In this document: positions 29,416 to 36,959 of the stretch, one piece after another
Layout: every line of letters starts with the position of its first letter
Position numbering within the stretch: position 1 is the stretch's first letter
Assembly: GCA_937965785.1 (NCBI GenBank)
Contig: CALCKT010000042.1
Coordinates: forward strand, 1-63,810
Reading direction: 5' to 3'
DNA from: an uncultured Propionibacteriaceae bacterium
GTDB lineage: Bacteria > Actinomycetota > Actinomycetes > Propionibacteriales > Propionibacteriaceae
DNA length: 63,810 nucleotides
The notes under the pieces: generated by a model
What the model was told of the DNA's origin: nothing
The model's input: only the letters and a program-made list of their open reading frames with translations
Database searches by the model: none
Program-made: the position numbers and the translations under genes

Positions 29416-30497
29416 GCTTCGAGCACGTGCCGCTGCTCCCAGAGCTGCACCCACGTGTGGCGGCCCTCGGCGGCGCGGCGTTTCACGACGGAATCCCAGT
29501 AGGCGAGCAGACGCGCACCGTCCTCCGAGTCGTCCTTGCGGACGGCGCCGAGGAGCTGCCCCGGGATCAGACGCACCCCGTCTCGGGCGTGCGGGAAGAA
29601 CGCCCCGGCCAGCGCGATGGAACCGGAGATGGCCACGGCCTCGGCGGTGGACAGCACCGTCGACGGTTTCTCCACCGCCCAGCCCTCCTGGCTCACCCCG
29701 GAACGCAGCTCCCGGAACGCCGTCACCAGGGTTTCGACCACCACCTCGTCGACCTTGGATCCGGCACCCGCCGCGGTGAGGGCCTGGCGGGTGCGTTCCC
29801 TCACCAGGGCGATCTCCGCGCCCGCGTCGGCGATCGGCTCCACCGCCTCGAAGTTGAAACGGCGCTTCAGGGCCGCGCTCATCTCCGAGACGCCACGGTC
29901 CCGCAGGTTCGCCGTCGCTATGACACAGAAACCCGGGGCGGCGTGGACGGCGTACTCGCCGAGCTCCGGCACCGCCAGGCGGCGTTCCGAGAGCACCGAG
30001 ACCAGCGCGTCCTGGACCTCCGGCAGGCAGCGGGTGATCTCCTCCACCCGGGCCACCCGTCCGGTCCGCATGGCCGCCAGCACCGGTGAATCCACCAGCG
30101 CGTCCTCGCTGGGGCCCTTGGCCAGCAGCTGCGCGTAGTTCCAGCCGTAGCGGAGCTGGTCCTCAGTGGTGCCCGCGCTGCCCTGGACCGTCAGGCCGCT
30201 GGTGCCACAGATCGCGGCCGACAACAGTTCGGACAGCATCGACTTGGCCGTGCCCGGTTCCCCCACCAGCAGCAGCGCCCGCTCACCCGCCAAGGTGATG
30301 ACGCACCGCTCCACCAGGGAAACGTCCCCCACGAACTTCCGGCTGATCTTCAACCTGTCATTGCCGCAGACGAAGGCCACCACCGCCTGCGGGGTGAGCA
30401 GCCAACCCGGTGGTCGGGGGCCCTTCTCTTCGGCGAGCCGGGCCAACTCCTCGGCGTGGCGCACCTCCGGTGGCGGCACCTGCCGCACCTGTTCCAT
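29412..30497 (-). CDS. MoxR-type AAA+ ATPase
   Basis: An ATP-driven remodelling ATPase that presumably works on or with the vWA protein encoded next. Walker A is GEPGTAKS (79-86). The Walker B position reads RVARVEEITR, so the usual DE pair is E152-E153. Next come LPEVQDALVSVLSERR, sensor-1 IATANLRDRG and the KRRFNFE arginine region. 361 residues from the ATG at 30497, which has AGGAGG just upstream; the frame runs on to 30635 but that part looks non-coding. First gene of a three-gene operon with 4-bp overlaps at both junctions, preceded by a RecA-NDp-like promoter at 30532-30554. Confidence 0.9.
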   Translation of the reverse strand: MEQVRQVPPPEVRHAEELARLAEEKGPRPPGWLLTPQAVVAFVCGNDRLKISRKFVGDVSLVERCVITLAGERALLLVGEPGTAKSMLSELLSAAICGTSGLTVQGSAGTTEDQLRYGWNYAQLLAKGPSEDALVDSPVLAAMRTGRVARVEEITRCLPEVQDALVSVLSERRLAVPELGEYAVHAAPGFCVIATANLRDRGVSEMSAALKRRFNFEAVEPIADAGAEIALVRERTRQALTAAGAGSKVDEVVVETLVTAFRELRSGVSQEGWAVEKPSTVLSTAEAVAISGSIALAGAFFPHARDGVRLIPGQLLGAVRKDDSEDGARLLAYWDSVVKRRAAEGRHTWVQLWEQRHVLEA

Positions 30498-30531
30498 GGG
30501 ACCTCCTCGGGTTTCCTGACATGCGCGGATC

Positions 30532-30554
30532 AAGCTAGCAGGAGGCCCCGACAA
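30532..30554 (-). promoter_or_regulatory. RecA-NDp-type DNA-damage promoter of the MoxR operon
   Basis: Read on the minus strand: TTGTCGGGG, eight bases, TAGCTT, an exact fit to the published actinobacterial RecA-NDp pattern TTGTCRgtg-N8-TAnnnT, activated by PafBC after DNA damage. The predicted start lies about 28 nt before the moxR ATG, leaving room for its ribosome-binding site. Two more copies with the same spacing precede the other two transcription units of the locus. Confidence 0.75.
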
Positions 30555-30672
30555 AAACCGACGCCCCCGGGGTACACGGGTTCCCCCGGCGGCTGGGGCG
30601 GCCTCGGGGGATGTATGCGGATGCCCCCGGAGCACACGGGTTCCCCGAACACCCTCACTTCACATCACCCCG

Positions 30673-30838
30673 TCCCGCTCCTCCCGTGCAGGACTCGCGG
30701 AGGTTCGACGTGAGAGTCGGCCGGCTGGGCCACCTGTCCCGCTCCTCCCGTGCGCGACTCGCGGAGGTTCGACGTGAGAATCGGCCGGCTGGGCCACCTG
30801 TCCCGCTCCTCCCGTGCGCGACTCGCGGAGGTTCGACG
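30673..30838. repeat. 64-bp tandem repeat, 2.6 copies, capped by a hairpin
   Basis: Units start at 30673, 30737 and 30801 with the word tcccgctcctcccgtgc and repeat exactly every 64 bp; copies 1 and 2 differ at only a few positions. The last, incomplete unit runs directly into a perfect 14-bp hairpin (acggttcaacgtcg at 30836-30849 with its complement at 30855-30868, 5-nt loop). There are no spacers of varied sequence, so it is not CRISPR. Confidence 0.8.
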
Positions 30839-30977
30839 GTTCAACGTCGTCACGCGACGTTGAACCGTTCTCCGCCCGCGTTTCGTGCACAAGGAAGGAG
30901 GGGGAGGGGGCCGGAGTTGGGAGTCGAACGGTCCGGTCTGTTGGGGCAGGTTCTGGCCGTGACCGGAGCGGTGCCGG

Positions 30978-31014
30978 TCGCCGGATCGGGTGGCTATGCC
31001 ACCCGATCCGGCGA
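30978..31014 (-). terminator. terminator hairpin after the 1537-residue gene
   Basis: A perfect 17-bp stem (tcgccggatcgggtggc at 30978-30994 and its complement at 30998-31014) with a 3-nt loop lies 42 bp beyond the minus-strand stop at 31056. There is no U-run, but its strength and position make it the likely terminator, separating this gene from the MoxR operon. Confidence 0.7.
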
Positions 31015-31055
31015 TCCGGGAACCAGCAATTACGGTTTCCGTTCCACCCGGCCGG

Positions 31056-34000
31056 TCAGCGGCGGCGGTGGCGTTCCGTGCGCAGCTCCTCGTAGCCCGG
31101 GACGTCGCCCTCGCGATAGCGACGCCAGGCTTCGGTGAACAGCTGATGGTAGGGGACCAGCGGCACCACCACGCTCTGTCTCGGTTCCACCTTCAGGGTG
31201 TCCAGGAGATCGTAGAAGGGGGCCTTCCAGACCTCCATGGGCAGGTGGGGGGAGCTGGCCTCCTGCCAACCCCCGGGCAGGAACAGGGTACGTCCCGCCC
31301 GGGAGCGTTTGGCCTCCAGGACGAGGCCTTTCTCCAGCAGCGGGGCCGCCGCCTCGACCCGGGCGGTTTTCTTCCAGGCGTTCCAGCTCTCAACGTTCCT
31401 GTCGGTCGGGTTGTGGAGGGCCAGCAGCTGCAGCCAGTAACGGGAGGAGGCCTCCGGCAGGCCGAGGGTTTCGGAGACCTCGGCGACCACCCGGGGGGCG
31501 GATACGAGAGGGTCCTGCTGGGTCCCGGGGACTCCGGAACGCAAATCCTCCTGGATGGCGTCGAAACCGCCCGTCAAAACGCTGATCCGGTTGAGCAGGT
31601 TGTCCTGGAAACTCAGGTCCTCGGGGATGCTCGCCGCCAGGGTGGCCTCCGTTTCCCAGTCGGTGACCTTCGCAGGATCCCAGGAGATCGCGTCGTAGTG
31701 TCTGTCGGCGGTGATGGTCCAGGCCCCTTGAGAGATGCTCGACCCCACCGGGGTCTGTTTGGTGCGTTTCGACAGGCCCAGGAGGACCCGCATCTTCCCG
31801 TGGTTGGTGTACTCGTCCCAGCCGGATGACGGTTTTTCGCATCCGGCCCGGATGACGTCGAAACGGTCGGCCAGCCAAGGGCCGAGCGCATCGGAGCGGT
31901 CCACCCTGGTGGCCGCCCACAGCCAGGTGCTCAGGTGTTGATCGTCCAGTTCCTCCTGTTCCGCCAGTTTGCGGAGACGATCGGCCCCGCCCCACCGGAA
32001 CTCTTTGGTGGCCGCGGCCAGCAGCTCCTCGGGAAGCTGGACGCGGTCACCCTGCCAGGTCTTCCACCATTCGATCATGGCCTCGATGTCGAGGCCCTCG
32101 CGGACCGTCCTGACCGGATCCTGGGCCCCGGCCGCGAGCAGCTCGACCAGGACCCACACGCCCAGGCCCTTCAGGAACTCACGCGCACCGGCCGCCTCCG
32201 CGACCTTCAGGCCCAGGAGCTCCCGCACGGGTTTCGGCAGGTAGTTGTTTTCCCAGCTGTTCAGGTTCGGCAGGCCCGCCAGCAGTACACCGGCCGCCGC
32301 CGGCGACCAGCCCAGGCCCTCGGCCAGCCGGTCCCTCCGGGCCGGGTCCCACGGGGCGGGACCGTCGGACAGCAGCTCCTCGAAGGCGGCCACCAACGCT
32401 TCGGGTGAGATCCCCCGGGAACTATGGCGGGGCGCGGTTTCGTGCCCTTTGACGTGAGGTGGTATCCCGCCCGTGGGCGAGAACACCAGCATCCTGTTGT
32501 CGTCGAGCCCCGGGGCGTTCGACGAGAACACCGGCATTCTGTCGTCCTCGTCGTCGCTACCCAGGGCGATCGCGGGACCGGTGGGTGTCTCGATCAGGGC
32601 CCCCATCTCGCAGGGGGACGGGTCGTTCCACTGATACGGGAAATCGAAGACGCAACCCTCCGGTGTGTAGAGGCCCGCGTCCAGCACGGCGGCGACGGCC
32701 GCGGCGGCCCCGCCGATCCCGTCGCGCTCCCGGAACGGAGTTGCGGCGCAGGCCAGCAGCACCTCCGGATGGGTGAGCAGCAGGTACAGCCTGGAACGGA
32801 CCATCTTGACCCTCACCTGCTCGCCGGCCAGGCGGCGGGCCAGGGCCAGCATGGTGGAACGCGATGTGGTTGCTCCGCTGTGCCACCCCAGCACGTTCCA
32901 GACGGCCAAGTCGTCAGAAGGTTCCCACTCCGCGAAGGTGCCCGGCGCCGTCTCCTCCGCGGCCTCCCGGGCCAGGGCCCGGCCCTCATCGACGATCTTC
33001 TTGACGCGGGCCGTGAGCCAGATCACCGAATCCACCAAGGCCGGGTCGGTCGTTCCCAGGAAGGTCTCGGCGGCGGCGCGGGCCTCCTCGGTGATGAACT
33101 GTTCATCCACCACACCGTCGGTGTCCTCCAGCAGGAAGTTCAGGTCATCGGCATCGCATCCCTGCCGCTGGTTCGCGGCGGGTGTGGCTGCCAGCAGGGC
33201 CGTGGCCATCTCCGGGGTCACCGAGCGCAGCCTGGCGCTGACGGCCTCGTCGCGCACCCGGAGATGGTGCCATCCCACCCTGGGCAGCTGCGACAGCAGA
33301 TGTGGCTGCCCCAGCGCATCGGAGGTGGACAGGACACGCTCGCAGGTGGGGTCGCGGTGAAGACAGTTCGAACTGCCGACCAGCCAGTACCCACCGCCCG
33401 GGCGGCTCACCCGGGCGGTGAAGAAACCCTCGCCGGTGTCGGTATCCAGTCGGTAACCGTCGATTCCCAGGAAACGCCGCTGGTCCTCCCGTGTAAGCAC
33501 CACCCAGCCGTGCACACCCTCCTTCTGGGGCAGCGGGGAACCGGGAACGGTGACCGGGGTCCACAGCAGGTTGCTGGCAGACAGTTTCCAGCCGTCACGA
33601 AGGTGTGGCTCGACCAGCTCGGCCAGACCGTTCGGCAGCGATTCGCGTCCCGGATTCCCAGTCTCGGGATCGACCTCCCGGATCCCGTCGTCGCCCACCC
33701 AGTAGGTGTTGCCGTCGTGCAACACCTGCTTCAGGTGGCCGAACGGTGATTCCTGGTCCCCGACCCGCAGCACCCGTTGCCCGATCAGGCGTCCGGAGGC
33801 GACGGGGAAGGACTGGGTGTTCCGGGAAACCCGCCAGACGTAGGGTGCCTTGCGCGGGTGGGCCGGATCATTGGACCAGACGAACCATTCGTCGTAGGAA
33901 CTGTCCCGGTAGTAACAGCCCGTCACCCCGTCGACCAGGATGTAGTGCCAGTCCTCGGGGCGGACGCCCTTGGGAATGGTGAACGTGGCCTCCGCGACGC

Positions 34001-35669
34001 GCCTGTCGCCCTCCACCCAGATGACGCGGCCGTTCTTCGCGACACCGACGGCGGGCCAGGATTCGTGCAGGGTCACGTCGTCACCGAGTTCCGCGGCCGC
34101 CTTCTCCAACTCGGGCCAGGTGTATTCGGTCAGCACCCCGTCGCGCAGCGCATCGGCCAGCAGCTTCGGGGCGTCCAGGTGCGAGATGAAGGCGGCGAAC
34201 TGCTCCGGATAGGCGGCCCGGCCCTCGGGGGTGAACAGCGGCTGCAGCCGTCTCAGCTCCGCCGCCACGGCCAGAGTGGTGGCGTCCTTCCCCAGCCTGG
34301 GGGCGGCCCAGCGGCCCAGGATCTCCCGGGTGCCGGAATGGGACAGCAGCAGGTGCAGGTGCCCCTGCCCGATCATCCGTCCCATGTTGTCGAGTCCGAG
34401 CGCGGCGTGTTCGCTGCGGGCCAGGTGTTCCAGATCGGGGCGTTCCTGCTGCTCGGCCCAGCGGCGGAAGTCCAGTTTCCTCCAACCCGGGTCCTCCTCG
34501 AAAGCCACCCGGGCCCCCGCATCCAGCAGCGCATCGAGCACCTCGGGTTCGAGTCTCCACAGGTTGCTCGACAACGTGACGGTGGCTCCCCGCAGGCCGG
34601 GCAGCTGCCTCAGCAGCAGACACAGCTTCCTGGGGTAATCGGTATCCCACTGGTCCTGCAGCATGCGGATGTAGCGTTCGGCCCAGGTGGCCGCGTCGTG
34701 TTTTCCGGAACGCAGCTCTTCGGCGACGCCGGTGGCCTCCAGCACGTCGATCCACATGTCGGGACGCATCCTGTCCGGGGCCAGGCCGAGCAGCCTCTGG
34801 CGCACCGACTCGTCCTGTTTCGCCAGCTGGACCAGGGGCTTGGAGTAGCCGTCCCAGAAAATGGTGGGGGCGTGTTCGATGGCGGGGGAACCGAGCAACG
34901 CGGACAGTAGCCTGGTCTCCACCTCCAGCCGGTCGGCCCCGGCAGCCCTGATCAGGCGGCGCATGTCCGCGGGGAGAGCCGCGTAGGGCGGCAGGCCGCC
35001 GCGGACCCGGTCGATGTTGAACTTTAGGAACAACTCAAGGGCGTCCGCGGGGGTGTGACGTTCGAGGAGGGTCTTGGATTCGTTGGTGAGTTCCTTGGCG
35101 CTCAGCGCCCCCGCCAGCGCGAACTCCAGAAGCACCTGGCGGTGGCGTTCCTCGTCGATGACCAGACCGTGCACCCGCTCGGCCTCGCGGGCCTTGTTGA
35201 AGAACTGCATGGCGTAGGTGTGGTTGTTGTTGCGCAGGAAGATCCGCGCGCCCTCCTCCAGGAAGGTGGGGAGGAAGTGCGGGGCGGAGTTCCCGAGCCG
35301 CCCTGCCAGCTCGTCGAGGAGTTCCTTGGCCGGGCCGGCCTTGCTCCGGGCGAGTTTCGCGGCCCGGTTGAGATCACCGACCAGGTTCAGGGCGTGCCGG
35401 GCGTTGGGCGGGTCGGTGATGATCGGCCAGGCCGGGAAACCTATGGCACGGTTGCGGACGTGACCCACCCCGGCTGCCCCGTCCGGGGTGAAACCCAGCA
35501 CGCCCAGGCTCAGGTCCTCCACCTCTGCGAGGTTCTCCCGGGCCAGGCGCACCACGGTGCGGCCCTCGAACTGGGGATGGACGTAACGACGCGCCTGCAG
35601 GGCGACGGTATCCGGGACGGCGGTGGGAGAAACACCGCCCAGCTCTGCGGCTCGGGAATCTGTGATCAT
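31056..35669 (-). CDS. very large uncharacterised protein of the MoxR/DUF4132 locus
   Basis: I do not recognise a named domain in this 1537-residue protein. It has no signal peptide or membrane helix and is rich in Leu, Trp, Asp and Arg; the N-terminal third looks helical, and the middle (about residues 600-800) is richer in beta-type and Trp/Tyr/Gly stretches (for example DWHYILVDGVTGCYYRDSS and GVHGWVVLTREDQ). The frame extends to a TTG at 35699, but that codon lies inside the promoter motif; the ATG at 35669 sits seven bases after the -10 element and fits a leaderless mRNA. Flanked by a DUF4132 gene and the MoxR operon, all sharing the same promoter type, it is probably part of the same system, perhaps a scaffold or the remodelled client. 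Confidence 0.75.
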   Translation of the reverse strand: MITDSRAAELGGVSPTAVPDTVALQARRYVHPQFEGRTVVRLARENLAEVEDLSLGVLGFTPDGAAGVGHVRNRAIGFPAWPIITDPPNARHALNLVGDLNRAAKLARSKAGPAKELLDELAGRLGNSAPHFLPTFLEEGARIFLRNNNHTYAMQFFNKAREAERVHGLVIDEERHRQVLLEFALAGALSAKELTNESKTLLERHTPADALELFLKFNIDRVRGGLPPYAALPADMRRLIRAAGADRLEVETRLLSALLGSPAIEHAPTIFWDGYSKPLVQLAKQDESVRQRLLGLAPDRMRPDMWIDVLEATGVAEELRSGKHDAATWAERYIRMLQDQWDTDYPRKLCLLLRQLPGLRGATVTLSSNLWRLEPEVLDALLDAGARVAFEEDPGWRKLDFRRWAEQQERPDLEHLARSEHAALGLDNMGRMIGQGHLHLLLSHSGTREILGRWAAPRLGKDATTLAVAAELRRLQPLFTPEGRAAYPEQFAAFISHLDAPKLLADALRDGVLTEYTWPELEKAAAELGDDVTLHESWPAVGVAKNGRVIWVEGDRRVAEATFTIPKGVRPEDWHYILVDGVTGCYYRDSSYDEWFVWSNDPAHPRKAPYVWRVSRNTQSFPVASGRLIGQRVLRVGDQESPFGHLKQVLHDGNTYWVGDDGIREVDPETGNPGRESLPNGLAELVEPHLRDGWKLSASNLLWTPVTVPGSPLPQKEGVHGWVVLTREDQRRFLGIDGYRLDTDTGEGFFTARVSRPGGGYWLVGSSNCLHRDPTCERVLSTSDALGQPHLLSQLPRVGWHHLRVRDEAVSARLRSVTPEMATALLAATPAANQRQGCDADDLNFLLEDTDGVVDEQFITEEARAAAETFLGTTDPALVDSVIWLTARVKKIVDEGRALAREAAEETAPGTFAEWEPSDDLAVWNVLGWHSGATTSRSTMLALARRLAGEQVRVKMVRSRLYLLLTHPEVLLACAATPFRERDGIGGAAAAVAAVLDAGLYTPEGCVFDFPYQWNDPSPCEMGALIETPTGPAIALGSDDEDDRMPVFSSNAPGLDDNRMLVFSPTGGIPPHVKGHETAPRHSSRGISPEALVAAFEELLSDGPAPWDPARRDRLAEGLGWSPAAAGVLLAGLPNLNSWENNYLPKPVRELLGLKVAEAAGAREFLKGLGVWVLVELLAAGAQDPVRTVREGLDIEAMIEWWKTWQGDRVQLPEELLAAATKEFRWGGADRLRKLAEQEELDDQHLSTWLWAATRVDRSDALGPWLADRFDVIRAGCEKPSSGWDEYTNHGKMRVLLGLSKRTKQTPVGSSISQGAWTITADRHYDAISWDPAKVTDWETEATLAASIPEDLSFQDNLLNRISVLTGGFDAIQEDLRSGVPGTQQDPLVSAPRVVAEVSETLGLPEASSRYWLQLLALHNPTDRNVESWNAWKKTARVEAAAPLLEKGLVLEAKRSRAGRTLFLPGGWQEASSPHLPMEVWKAPFYDLLDTLKVEPRQSVVVPLVPYHQLFTEAWRRYREGDVPGYEELRTERHRRR

Positions 35670-35676
35670 GCGGGGA

Positions 35677-35699
35677 ACCTTAGACTGAGGGACTGACAA
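35677..35699 (-). promoter_or_regulatory. RecA-NDp-type promoter of the 1537-residue gene
   Basis: Minus strand: TTGTCAGTC, eight bases, TAAGGT. The fit to TTGTCRgtg-N8-TAnnnT is complete at the conserved positions. The -10 element ends seven bases before the ATG at 35669, so transcription should begin at or next to the start codon (leaderless). This decides the start of that gene. Confidence 0.72.
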
Positions 35700-35733
35700 T
35701 TTTTCTTCAGGTCGCGGATGCGGGAATCGGGGA

Positions 35734-36585
35734 TCACCGCTCGTCCTTGTCCGCTTTCACCTTGCGGCCCGCGAAAATGTGTGCCGCCATGCGCACCCCC
35801 TCCGAGTAGGCCAGCGGACCGACCTCGGCGACGGGCACGATGCGGTCGTCGCGCACCCAGTGCAGATCCCCCGTGACCGTTTCGAACTCCGGCGAATCCG
35901 CCCCGATCCAGTACCGGGCCGTCACTGGTTCACCATCCTCGAAACACAGACAGGTGGCGTAGCCACCCGACACCTTGAAACCGGCGGAGGACGCGCGACC
36001 CGCGGCGAAACGCAGCTGCTCGAACTCGCCACCCGCGTACTGGGCGAGCTCGACGACATCCGGGGCGATGTCGTCGGGGCGGCGATGCACCTCGCGGAAC
36101 AGCTGGTCGAAACGCTGCTTGATGCCCAGTTCCACGGCGAACTCACGCAGGTCGTCGAGATCGGCCAGCAGCGCGGGGTGGGGGAGCAGCACCCGTTCTG
36201 CGGTGATGGTCACGGATTCACCGTCCAGGTCGACCACGCCCAGGCCGCCGGGGTCGGCGGCACGGAGGAAACCCGCCACCTTGCCGTCGTCTGCGGCGAC
36301 CACCAGGTCGGTGAGCCAGGAACGCCACGCCTCATCGGCCCACACCTCGGCCAGCACCGCCCGCGGCACCGGCAGGGAACGCAACAACCAGCGTTCCACC
36401 TCCGCCCCGGCCTCGGCGTCGTGGGTGTGCAGGAAGGACAGGGCCGCGTCCAGGTCCTCCCACGCCGCGGTTTTCCTCACGGCTGGCGGCACCGAGGCCA
36501 ACTCCTTGCCCTTGCTGTTCCGTGCGACGATCACGCCGTCACGAATCGCCAGTTCATGTCCGGTGCCGGTTGGGATCCACTGCAT
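35734..36585 (-). CDS. DUF4132 domain protein
   Basis: 283 residues resembling the DUF4132 module found at the C-terminus of WGR/MolR-like proteins: the LLPHPALLADLDDLREF stretch, then QRFDQLFREVHR, and later GYATCLCFEDGE. The function of this module is unknown; WGR partners of related proteins occur in DNA-damage (PARP-type) contexts, which is only suggestive. No WGR domain is seen here. The frame starts at a TTG (36615) that lies inside the promoter; the ATG at 36585 sits seven bases after the -10 element and is chosen. It is transcribed toward the 1537-residue gene, with a 64-bp gap that contains that gene's own promoter. Confidence 0.75.
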   Translation of the reverse strand: MQWIPTGTGHELAIRDGVIVARNSKGKELASVPPAVRKTAAWEDLDAALSFLHTHDAEAGAEVERWLLRSLPVPRAVLAEVWADEAWRSWLTDLVVAADDGKVAGFLRAADPGGLGVVDLDGESVTITAERVLLPHPALLADLDDLREFAVELGIKQRFDQLFREVHRRPDDIAPDVVELAQYAGGEFEQLRFAAGRASSAGFKVSGGYATCLCFEDGEPVTARYWIGADSPEFETVTGDLHWVRDDRIVPVAEVGPLAYSEGVRMAAHIFAGRKVKADKDER

Positions 36586-36592
36586 GCGCCAC

Positions 36593-36615
36593 AAGGTATC
36601 GGGTGTCCCCGACAA
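36593..36615 (-). promoter_or_regulatory. RecA-NDp-type promoter of the DUF4132 gene
   Basis: Minus strand: TTGTCGGGG, eight bases, TACCTT, then seven bases to the ATG at 36585. The TTTTGTCGGGG core is identical to that before moxR, and the -10-to-ATG spacing is identical to that of the 1537-residue gene, again implying a leaderless mRNA under PafBC-type control. Confidence 0.75.
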
Positions 36616-36959
36616 AACTCGGCCCGGGCCCGGCCGGGATCTTGTTTCGTCAGCCCGTGGGTTCGTTCGAGGCCGGTGATGGGGTTCCGCTGGGTGGTCA
36701 CCACGAGATCCTGTTCCGGGCAGCCGTGGTCACGACGCCCCCGTCCGGTCGGATGGATCCGGTCATGGCGGGTAGGGACGACCGAACCGTTCGGAAATCC
36801 CGGGGCCGGATTTTCGAAAACCTTCTGCGAGGGGGGTCGCTCGTTGTAGCGTGTCGGGGTGGAGACGAGCAATGATCGGCGCACGAACCCGATTCGATGA
36901 AGTATCGGTTCTTGCGAGCCGAATGAACCGCTCCGCAAGCAGGTGAGGAAGGAAACACG
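36616..36959. other. divergent intergenic region DUF4132 / Pro-Gly-rich membrane protein
   Basis: About 340 bp with no gene. The left edge holds the minus-strand promoter element of the DUF4132 gene. The right edge holds the ribosome-binding site (gtgaggaaggaaac) of the plus-strand gene at 36960. I see no firm plus-strand -35/-10 pair. Confidence 0.5.

Larger units (their letters stand above)
30498..31055. other. repeat-rich intergenic region between the 1537-residue gene and moxR
   Basis: About 560 bp with no gene. From right to left it holds a 17-bp terminator hairpin, a second 14-bp hairpin (30836-30868), nearly three 64-bp direct repeats, and a pair of diverged copies of cccccggrgyacacgggttcccc (near 30567 and 30623), then the moxR promoter. 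Frames read through the repeats are artefacts of the repeat period. Confidence 0.7.

Noticed and set aside
27154..29502. 782-codon plus-strand frame opposite the DUF5682-vWA gene
   Set aside because: Gly/Gln/Arg-rich shadow of a real gene with intact MIDAS motif on the other strand.
30673..30838. 64-bp repeats as a CRISPR array
   Set aside because: The whole 64-bp period is repeated with no variable spacers, and no cas genes are present.
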